This document shows, piece after piece, positions 1-5,190 of a stretch of DNA of 6,592 nucleotides. The stretch comes from an uncultured Lachnospiraceae bacterium. GTDB taxonomy: Bacteria; Bacillota; Clostridia; Lachnospirales; Lachnospiraceae. The position numbers and the translations under genes are program-made. Position 1 is the stretch's first letter. Each line of letters begins with the position of its first letter. The notes below the pieces were generated by a model. That model had not been told where the DNA came from. It did not search any database and was given only the letters and a program-made list of their open reading frames with translations. Where the stretch lies: assembly GCA_937950565.1 (NCBI GenBank), contig CALFCS010000002.1:1-6592 (forward strand), read 5' to 3'.

Positions 1-49
1 TGACTGCAAATGAGATCTTAATTTATTTTTTTTCAAGGAGGAAGAAATT

Positions 50-1012
50 ATGAAACTTACAGCATTTTCTGCTGGACGTCCAAAAGGAAACACAGAGATT
101 TTTGTGAAAGAGGCGTTGATGGCAGCACAGGCTAAAGGAGTAGAGGTAGAGCTGATCCGTCTTACAGATTGTGATCTGCATAACTGCCGAAGCTGTGTAC
201 CGGGATTTTGTCCGGCGGCAAGAGATGCCAAGAAATGTCCGTATGGAAAGGACGATTGCGAATGGTTGATGGAGAAGTTCCTTGATTCTGATGGATATAT
301 CTGTGGAGCTCCGGCTTACAGCTTAACACCAAGCAGTCTTCTCTTTACTTTCCGTGACCGTGTATTTGGACCGAAGATGGATGTAGCTGCATCTTTTGAA
401 GGACTCAGACCGGAGCCGGAATGGGCAAAAGGACGTTTTAAAGCAAGACCGGGCGCATTGATCGGTGTTGGTGGAGCGCTTACAGAGCACTGGACATCTT
501 TGAATATGCCATCTCTTTATTCCACAACATTCTCTGCACAGACAGAAGTTGTAGATACACTGAATGTATACGGTGTAGCTGATATGGATGCTGCTGCAGG
601 ATATGACGAGTGGCTTGCAAAAGCAAGAAAGCTTGGAGAGAACGTAGCAGATGCTATGCTGACAGGCGACCACAGATGGCGTGGAGAAAAAGAGGGAGCA
701 TGTCCAAGCTGTCATCTTGACCTTGTACAGGTAGTTCCGGGAACGGATGATGTAATCTGCCCGGTATGTGGTATTCTTGGAAAGATATCCGTAACAGATG
801 GCGTAGTTGGATTTGAATGGCCGGATACATACGAGTGCCGGAAAGACAATCGTCTGGATGTCCGCGGTAAGCTGACACATCAGAAAGAGATTATGCTTTG
901 CCGTGACAGAGATTACACTCCGTATGAGGCTGAATTCCATGAGAAGGCAAAGAAATATCATGAGTGGAAGGAATGTGTACAGATTCCGCCGAGCCGTCAG
1001 AAAAAAGCTTAA
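50..1012 (+). CDS. Flavodoxin-fold NAD(P)H:FMN oxidoreductase, iron-sulfur flavoprotein-like, with C-terminal Zn-ribbon-like module
   Basis: Predicted cytoplasmic redox protein of 320 residues that binds FMN and probably an Fe-S cluster, moving electrons from a nicotinamide or ferredoxin donor to a partner. Seen: the N-terminus has the FMN-reductase phosphate-loop pattern (S7, G9, then G13-N14-T15). It is followed by a cysteine cluster C41, C46, C49, C54, C63, C70, in the place where iron-sulfur flavoproteins (Isf family) carry their compact 4Fe-4S motif, and then a GAPAY segment typical of the flavodoxin-fold core. A second cluster, C218-P-S-C221 and C237-P-V-C240-G, looks like a zinc ribbon or rubredoxin-type knuckle. 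The protein is longer than classical Isf (about 190-250 residues) because of this C-terminal part. The start follows AAGGAGG at 35-41 with an 8-base spacer. The next gene begins 47 bases downstream, so the two are probably co-transcribed and may be redox partners (inference). The family call is firm; cofactor number and partner are not. Confidence 0.87.
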   Translation: MKLTAFSAGRPKGNTEIFVKEALMAAQAKGVEVELIRLTDCDLHNCRSCVPGFCPAARDAKKCPYGKDDCEWLMEKFLDSDGYICGAPAYSLTPSSLLFTFRDRVFGPKMDVAASFEGLRPEPEWAKGRFKARPGALIGVGGALTEHWTSLNMPSLYSTTFSAQTEVVDTLNVYGVADMDAAAGYDEWLAKARKLGENVADAMLTGDHRWRGEKEGACPSCHLDLVQVVPGTDDVICPVCGILGKISVTDGVVGFEWPDTYECRKDNRLDVRGKLTHQKEIMLCRDRDYTPYEAEFHEKAKKYHEWKECVQIPPSRQKKA

Positions 1013-1059
1013 TTATCAAACATAATGGAGAGAAGACAGAAAGGAAGTAACTGGAAATT

Positions 1060-2538
1060 ATGGAAAAAATAAATGTTGATCTTGCGATTGTGGCAGCAGG
1101 TCCGGCAGGTTTATGTGCCAGCGTTGCCGCTGCAGAATCCGGCGTAGAGGTTGCCGTTTTTGAAAAATCTGCGACGGTCGGTGGAACATCCAATATGGGC
1201 ATGGGACCGTTTGGGGTAGAGAGCCGTATTCAGAAGAGAACGATGGGAACACTCAGAAAAGAAGAAGCATTTAGGCGCTTTATGGACTATGTGCACTGGC
1301 AGTCAGATGCGAATCTGGTTCATGATTATATCTGGAATTCCGGTCCGACGATTGACTGGCTGGAAGATATGGGCGTTGTGTTTGCAGGAGCTATGAAGAA
1401 TTTCCCAGCATCTGAAGCTACCTGGCATGTGGTTATGCCGGAAGATGGTTCCAGACCGGGGGCACGTTCTGCATCTGCTATGAACAAGAAAATATATGAG
1501 CGTGGCCAGGAACTGGGCGTAAAGTATTATTTGAATACACCGGTTCAGAAGCTTCTGGCAGATGGAAAGAAAGTAACCGGGCTGATTGCAAAAAGTGAAG
1601 ATGGTACAGAGTATGAAGTTTCCGCAAAGGCAGTCATTATTGCGACAGGCGGATTTGGAACAAATCCGGAAATGGTAAAAGAGCATACCGGATATACACT
1701 GGAAGAAGATATGTATGACTTTATGGTACCGGGAATTGTCGGTGATGGAATTAAGATGGCATGGGAGATTGGTGCAGGACATGGCCGTATGGAAATGGAA
1801 CGTACCGGTGGTTCTCCGCTTCCGGGATTGAAGCTTGGCGCTTATCCGCAGGCAAGACTGTTTAGCAATGGTGGTGCAATTGCAGTCAATAAGCTTGGAT
1901 ACCGCTGCTGTGATGAGAGTGTTCTTCAGAACTCTTCTATTTGCGGTAATATTATTGATTACCAGAAAGACCGTACAATGTACCGTATTCTGTCAAGCAA
2001 TGCAGTGAAGCATTACCGCCGTAAAGGAATTGATTTCCCAAGCGAGGTATTCCATGAGGATGGTCTGGAAGGCTTTGAAGAAGAATGGCCGAATATTGCG
2101 GCAGACAATCCGACCATCGCTTTTGAGGCAGACAGCGTAAGAGAGCTGGCTGAGAAGATGGGCATTCCGGCTGATGTGCTGGAAGAGACTGTGGAAAGAT
2201 ACAATGAGCAGTGCGAGCAGAATTATGATGATGATTTCTGCAAGAGCCGTGAATATCTTGTTCCACTGACCGGAAAGAAATTCTATGCTTTAAGATATGC
2301 ACCAAGCGCTTATGGTTCTTTGGGAGGAATCAAGATTAACCACAAGTTACAGGTTATCACAGATGATTATGAGGTAATCGAAGGACTGTACGGTGCAGGA
2401 AGCGACGTATGTGAGCTTTATAATGGTACATACTACTTCTATTTCCCGGGAAATACAATGGGATTTGCCGTAACAAGCGGACGTATGGCAGGTGAATACG
2501 CGGCAGACTACATCCTGGGACAGGAAGAATATGAGTAA
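1060..2538 (+). CDS. FAD-dependent oxidoreductase, fumarate reductase / 3-ketosteroid dehydrogenase superfamily (FAD_binding_2)
   Basis: Soluble flavoenzyme of 492 residues, expected to reduce or desaturate a C-C bond in a small organic substrate. Seen: an N-terminal Rossmann ADP-binding segment at residues 7-36 (A12-A-G14-P-A-G17, ending at E35, which would hold the adenosine ribose), then V40-G-G-T-S-N45. ATGGFG at 195-200 is the second FAD contact. A273-I-A-V-N277 with G280-Y-R282 matches the 'VN..G.R' strand of the cap region. LGG at 421-423 and G442-L-Y-G-A-G447 begin the C-terminal flavin segment, which ends F462-P-G-N-T-M-G468. There is no signal peptide and no FMN-binding or haem domain, unlike respiratory fumarate or urocanate reductases, so electrons must come from another protein; the upstream flavoprotein is the obvious candidate (inference). 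The first Gly of GxGxxG is Ala12. The His and Arg residues that bind fumarate are not apparent. The ribosome binding site is AAAGGAAG at 1040-1047, about 12 bases from ATG, which is rather long. Substrate unknown. Confidence 0.9.
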   Translation: MEKINVDLAIVAAGPAGLCASVAAAESGVEVAVFEKSATVGGTSNMGMGPFGVESRIQKRTMGTLRKEEAFRRFMDYVHWQSDANLVHDYIWNSGPTIDWLEDMGVVFAGAMKNFPASEATWHVVMPEDGSRPGARSASAMNKKIYERGQELGVKYYLNTPVQKLLADGKKVTGLIAKSEDGTEYEVSAKAVIIATGGFGTNPEMVKEHTGYTLEEDMYDFMVPGIVGDGIKMAWEIGAGHGRMEMERTGGSPLPGLKLGAYPQARLFSNGGAIAVNKLGYRCCDESVLQNSSICGNIIDYQKDRTMYRILSSNAVKHYRRKGIDFPSEVFHEDGLEGFEEEWPNIAADNPTIAFEADSVRELAEKMGIPADVLEETVERYNEQCEQNYDDDFCKSREYLVPLTGKKFYALRYAPSAYGSLGGIKINHKLQVITDDYEVIEGLYGAGSDVCELYNGTYYFYFPGNTMGFAVTSGRMAGEYAADYILGQEEYE

Positions 2539-2553
2539 CAGAGGAAAAATCCC

Positions 2554-2586
2554 ATGCCTCCGCATCAAAAGGATGCGAGTGGCTAA
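2554..2586 (+). other. Ten-codon micro-ORF in the gap before the first transporter gene
   Basis: An ATG at 2554 opens a ten-residue frame (MPPHQKDASG) that ends at TAA 2584-2586. An AGAGGA sequence at 2540-2545 lies 8 bases upstream, a normal ribosome binding site distance, and falls just after the stop of the FAD enzyme gene. The frame almost coincides with a stem-loop at 2556-2583, so translating it would melt that structure. It could be a leader peptide that couples or tunes translation of the transporter gene at 2614. It could equally be chance, since so short a frame arises easily. It has no run of identical codons of the kind seen in amino-acid attenuators. Confidence 0.15.
2556..2583 (+). 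promoter_or_regulatory. Stem-loop in the gap between the FAD enzyme and MFS genes
   Basis: CGCATC at 2561-2566 pairs exactly with GATGCG at 2572-2577 around a five-base loop (AAAAG). After a small internal loop (2 and 3 bases), GCC at 2556-2558 pairs with GGC at 2581-2583, giving nine pairs in all. The following bases (TAACAGAATG) hold no U-run, so this is not a standard intrinsic terminator. An RNA-processing or stability element, or a translation-tuning element within the operon, fits better. It lies 30 bases before the ATG of the transporter gene. The structure is visible by pairing; its function is inferred. Confidence 0.4.
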
Positions 2587-2613
2587 CAGAATGAATATGA
2601 GAGGGAAAATATT

Positions 2614-3918
2614 ATGAGTAAAAATACAGATTCAAAAAGTAATTTTGGTACACGCGGATGGATATTCGTATTATACAGTTTATTTACATTTTTCATTATT
2701 ACAGCAACAAATGACAGTATCACAAATATGTCATTGCCGACACTGTGTGAACAGAACGGCTGGAACTATACAACCCTTGCTTCTTTAAAATCCGTTTTCG
2801 GATGGGTAACGATTATCTTTATCGTTATTTTTGGACAGATGCTGCGTAAGGTATCCGCAAAATGGGGCGCAGTTATTCTGGGACTGATTTTTGTAACTTG
2901 TACATTTTTATATGCACATACAAGCAACTACGGATTATTCCTTGTAATCTATTTCCTGCTTGGAATTATCGGAACAATCTGGCCGCAGCAGTTTAATGCG
3001 ATTATTACATCCAACTGGTTCCCACGTAAGAAGGGACTTGTAATTGGATGGACGACCATGGGACTTCCGCTTGGTTCCGGACTTGGCGTTATGATGTATA
3101 TGATGATTTCCGGTAAACTTGGCATGGATGGTACTTATTACCTTTACGGAGCAGTTGCTCTTGTAATGGTTCTGATTTGTATCTTCCTTGTAAAGGACTT
3201 CCCGGAACAGTGCGGATGCTTCCCGGATAATGATAAGAACATGACCCGTGAAGAGGCTGACCGTATTCTTCAGGAAGGTATTGAAGCAAGTAAGAAGTCT
3301 ATCTGGACAAACTCCCGTCTGATTCGTACAAAGGAAGTATGGCTAATTGGACTTTCCTGTGGTATCATGCTTCTGTTCTCAGGCGGATTTATGGGACAGA
3401 TGATTCCTCGTCTGTTAAGTCTTGGATATCCACAGCAGCGAGCAGTTATGATGATGACGGTAGCGGCGCTCTTCGGCGGTGTAGGAAGTTATGTTGTTGG
3501 ATTTATTGATTCCAAAGTTGGACCGAAGAAAACGATTGTATTCGTTCATTCCATCGCTGTGATTGCATGTATCCTGAACATTATTCCGAATCTGGTATGT
3601 GTTATGATTTCACTTGTATTTATCGGAATCGTTCTTGGTGGTGCTGCAAACTGCCTGCTGTCACTTGTTGGTACGATGTGGGGACGTTATGCATTTACAA
3701 ATGCTTATGGTGTGCTTCTCCCAATCAACCAGTTAGTCGGTGCCAGCGGAATGATCCTTGTTGCACAGATGGCTGCACGTTTCTCCTATAACGGTGCATA
3801 CATGATCGTAGGTTGTGTTGCAATTATCGGTATCCTCCTTATTATGCCGGTAAAAGAAGATGCCATCCGTAAGATTGAGGAAAAAGAAGGCGAGAGAGCA
3901 TCAGGGAATGTAAGATAA
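2614..3918 (+). CDS. MFS transporter, oxalate/formate antiporter or monocarboxylate-like group
   Basis: Inner-membrane secondary transporter of 434 residues with about 12 hydrophobic helices. By eye they lie near residues 16-36, 55-78, 84-103, 106-127, 143-165, 172-192, 240-265, 276-298, 307-325, 328-350, 360-385 and 390-412, with the usual long central cytoplasmic loop at about 193-240. The segment N134-W-F-P-R-K-K-G141 followed by a Gly-rich helix is typical of MFS carriers of the oxalate/formate antiporter and monocarboxylate type, which often exchange organic acids. D299-S-K-V-G-P-K-K306 is the MFS motif-A equivalent in the C-terminal half. The tail after residue 412 is charged and cytoplasmic. 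The ribosome binding site AGAGGGA at 2600-2606 supports the ATG at 2614. The position between redox enzymes and a hydrolase suggests import of the pathway substrate, or exchange of substrate for product (inference). The exact ligand cannot be read from the sequence, and stem-loops lie in the gaps on both sides of the gene. Confidence 0.88.
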   Translation: MSKNTDSKSNFGTRGWIFVLYSLFTFFIITATNDSITNMSLPTLCEQNGWNYTTLASLKSVFGWVTIIFIVIFGQMLRKVSAKWGAVILGLIFVTCTFLYAHTSNYGLFLVIYFLLGIIGTIWPQQFNAIITSNWFPRKKGLVIGWTTMGLPLGSGLGVMMYMMISGKLGMDGTYYLYGAVALVMVLICIFLVKDFPEQCGCFPDNDKNMTREEADRILQEGIEASKKSIWTNSRLIRTKEVWLIGLSCGIMLLFSGGFMGQMIPRLLSLGYPQQRAVMMMTVAALFGGVGSYVVGFIDSKVGPKKTIVFVHSIAVIACILNIIPNLVCVMISLVFIGIVLGGAANCLLSLVGTMWGRYAFTNAYGVLLPINQLVGASGMILVAQMAARFSYNGAYMIVGCVAIIGILLIMPVKEDAIRKIEEKEGERASGNVR

Positions 3919-3943
3919 TTACTGAAATGAAATAAAATGAAGA

Positions 3944-3990
3944 AAGGCTGCCGTACTAATAAACTTCGCTAGTGTTAGTGCGGCAGTCTT
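3944..3990 (+). terminator. Strong 18-bp stem-loop between the two MFS genes; weak terminator or processing site
   Basis: The left arm at 3944-3961 pairs with the right arm at 3973-3990 over 18 positions, three of them G-U on the plus-strand RNA, around an 11-base loop. The core is a GC-rich CTGCCG/CGGCAG block. It is by far the strongest hairpin noticed in the window. On the plus strand the right arm ends in TCTT and is followed by AAGTAAAGG, so the U-run expected of an intrinsic terminator is missing. It may be a leaky terminator lowering expression of the downstream genes, or an mRNA-processing or 3'-end stabilising structure. Only 21 bases separate it from the next start codon, and it ends just before that gene's ribosome binding site. 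No clear promoter was seen in this gap, which favours read-through. Confidence 0.4.
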
Positions 3991-3994
3991 AAGT

Positions 3995-4000
3995 AAAGGA
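3995..4000 (+). promoter_or_regulatory. Ribosome binding site that decides the start of the second MFS gene
   Basis: AAAGGA at 3995-4000 is the only Shine-Dalgarno-like sequence ahead of this gene. An in-frame ATG at 4000 overlaps its last base and so cannot use it. The in-frame ATG at 4012 lies 11 bases downstream and starts Met-Lys-Lys-Thr-Lys, a typical basic N-terminus leading into the first membrane helix. The 4012 start is therefore preferred. Confidence 0.6.
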
Positions 4001-4011
4001 TGTTTTGTATT

Positions 4012-5169
4012 ATGAAAAAGACGAAAATAACAATTGCCCTTCTTGTCATGAGTACAGTATTGATGATGAAAATGGCAGTTTCGCCGATTTTGTTTGAAAT
4101 TGGTAAAAGTTTTCCCGAGGCAGGACTTTCCCAGATTCAAATGGTCTATACCATTACTGCCATTGTTGCGCTTCCGATCATGCTGCTGAGCGGAAACCTG
4201 ACCGGGATGATATCGAAGAAGAATCTGGTATTGGCCGGACTTGTGTTTCTGACCGTTGGCGGTGTAATGCCGTTCTTTTTACATAGCAGCCTGTGGCAGT
4301 TATATGTTGCAAGCGCTGTAATGGGAACCGGTATTGCCATTGTAAATGTTCTGAGCAGCGCGCTGATCAGCGATTATTTCCAGGGAATTGACAAGGGACG
4401 TGTCATGGGTTATCAGTCTGCGGCGCTCAGTGTTGCAGGGGCGGTGTTCTCATCCGCAAGTGGGAAGATCGCAACAGCATTTGGCTGGCCGTGTTCTTAT
4501 CTTTTGTTTCTGATTGTGATTCTGGTATTTCTGGTTGTATTTTTCATGCTTCCTGCAGACAAACCGCAGAAACAGGAAAAGGGCAGCGGCTCTATTTATA
4601 CGAAAAAACTGATTACATGGGCTGTACTGGGCGGCTTATTGTCAATCTTTATGTATGCATATGATACGAATATTTCGATGTTTATTGAGACAGAAGGCTT
4701 TGGCGGAGCAGATACGACCGGAACGGTTTCGGCTATGTTCCTGATTATCGGTATTCCTGCAGGGCTTTTACTTGGAAATCTGATGAAGATTTTCAAACGG
4801 AATGTGGTAGGTATTTCCTCACTGACTCTGGCGGCCGGTATGCTTGTTCTGGCGGCAGCGCAGAATCTCCCGATGGTATATCTGGGTGCATTTCTTTATG
4901 GTATCGGATTTGCGGTACGGAATCCTGCGGCGATTACCTTTACCGCATATATGGTTCCGCCTGCGGCGGCAGCGGCGGCAATTGCATTTGTCAATGCGCT
5001 CAGCACGGCGGCAGGTTTTATTTCTCCGTATATTGTAAATGGTATTTCTGCAATGTTCGGCGGAAGCTTCCGCATCACCTTCCTGGTGTGTGGAATCGTA
5101 CTTGTAATCATCGGTATTGGTTATCTGGTTCTGAATCCGGTTCAGAACAGTGATATGGAGCAAGAATAA
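4012..5169 (+). CDS. MFS transporter (drug/metabolite-type permease)
   Basis: Integral membrane carrier of 385 residues, counting from ATG 4012 (an upstream in-frame ATG at 4000 would add four residues but has no ribosome binding site). Seen: a short basic N-terminus, then about 12 hydrophobic helices in two halves split by a hydrophilic loop (ADKPQKQEKGSGS and following, near residues 181-198). G61-N-L-T-G-M-I-S-K-K70 lies in the motif-A position between helices 2 and 3, but without the usual Asp and Arg. The loop before helix 5 (DKGRVMGYQ) is also MFS-like. It is clearly different from the MFS protein encoded just upstream and shows no NWFPRKKG-type motif, so it is not a recent tandem duplicate. 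An Ala run at 318-323 is encoded by a GC-rich repeat. The stop codon is 21 bases from the hydrolase start, so these two genes are almost certainly co-transcribed. A role in exporting a product or importing a second substrate is inferred; the ligand is unknown. Confidence 0.86.
   Translation: MKKTKITIALLVMSTVLMMKMAVSPILFEIGKSFPEAGLSQIQMVYTITAIVALPIMLLSGNLTGMISKKNLVLAGLVFLTVGGVMPFFLHSSLWQLYVASAVMGTGIAIVNVLSSALISDYFQGIDKGRVMGYQSAALSVAGAVFSSASGKIATAFGWPCSYLLFLIVILVFLVVFFMLPADKPQKQEKGSGSIYTKKLITWAVLGGLLSIFMYAYDTNISMFIETEGFGGADTTGTVSAMFLIIGIPAGLLLGNLMKIFKRNVVGISSLTLAAGMLVLAAAQNLPMVYLGAFLYGIGFAVRNPAAITFTAYMVPPAAAAAAIAFVNALSTAAGFISPYIVNGISAMFGGSFRITFLVCGIVLVIIGIGYLVLNPVQNSDMEQE
4963..4980 (+). repeat. 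Two tandem copies of GCGGCGGCA inside the second MFS gene
   Basis: The nine bases GCGGCGGCA occur twice in a row, in frame, and encode six consecutive alanines (residues 318-323) just after a Pro-Pro pair, at the edge of a C-terminal-half membrane helix. The block is much richer in GC than its surroundings. It may be a small in-frame duplication, but such Ala runs are tolerated in membrane helices and its significance is probably minor. Confidence 0.6.
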
Positions 5170-5190
5170 AAAATTAAAGGAGGATATAAA

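Noticed and set aside
3..53. Frame open from the window start to TGA at 51-53, overlapping the first ATG, as the tail of an upstream gene
   Set aside because: The translation (TANEILIYFFSRRKKL) covers a T-rich stretch and the ribosome binding site, which looks non-coding. Fifty bases are too few to support a gene.
323..961. 212-aa minus-strand open frame
   Set aside because: Antisense shadow of the flavoprotein gene. Its Cys-, Ser- and Ile-rich composition and lack of a recognisable domain or plausible start context argue against coding.
2527..2601. Direct repeat GAATATGAG flanking the gap hairpin (2527-2535 and 2593-2601), as a possible target-site duplication of a small mobile element
   Set aside because: The repeat is only nine bases. 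One copy is the end of the FAD enzyme gene and the other is part of a ribosome-binding region, and the intervening DNA has no terminal inverted repeats at its edges. Chance is more likely.
3919..3943. Promoter for the second transporter and hydrolase in the gap after the first MFS gene
   Set aside because: TTACTG and TAAAAT are present but only 8 bases apart, far from the roughly 17 needed; no other convincing -35/-10 pair was seen.
4000..4011. ATG at 4000 as start of the second MFS gene
   Set aside because: It overlaps the only ribosome binding site; ATG 4012 is better placed and begins with a basic Met-Lys-Lys N-terminus.
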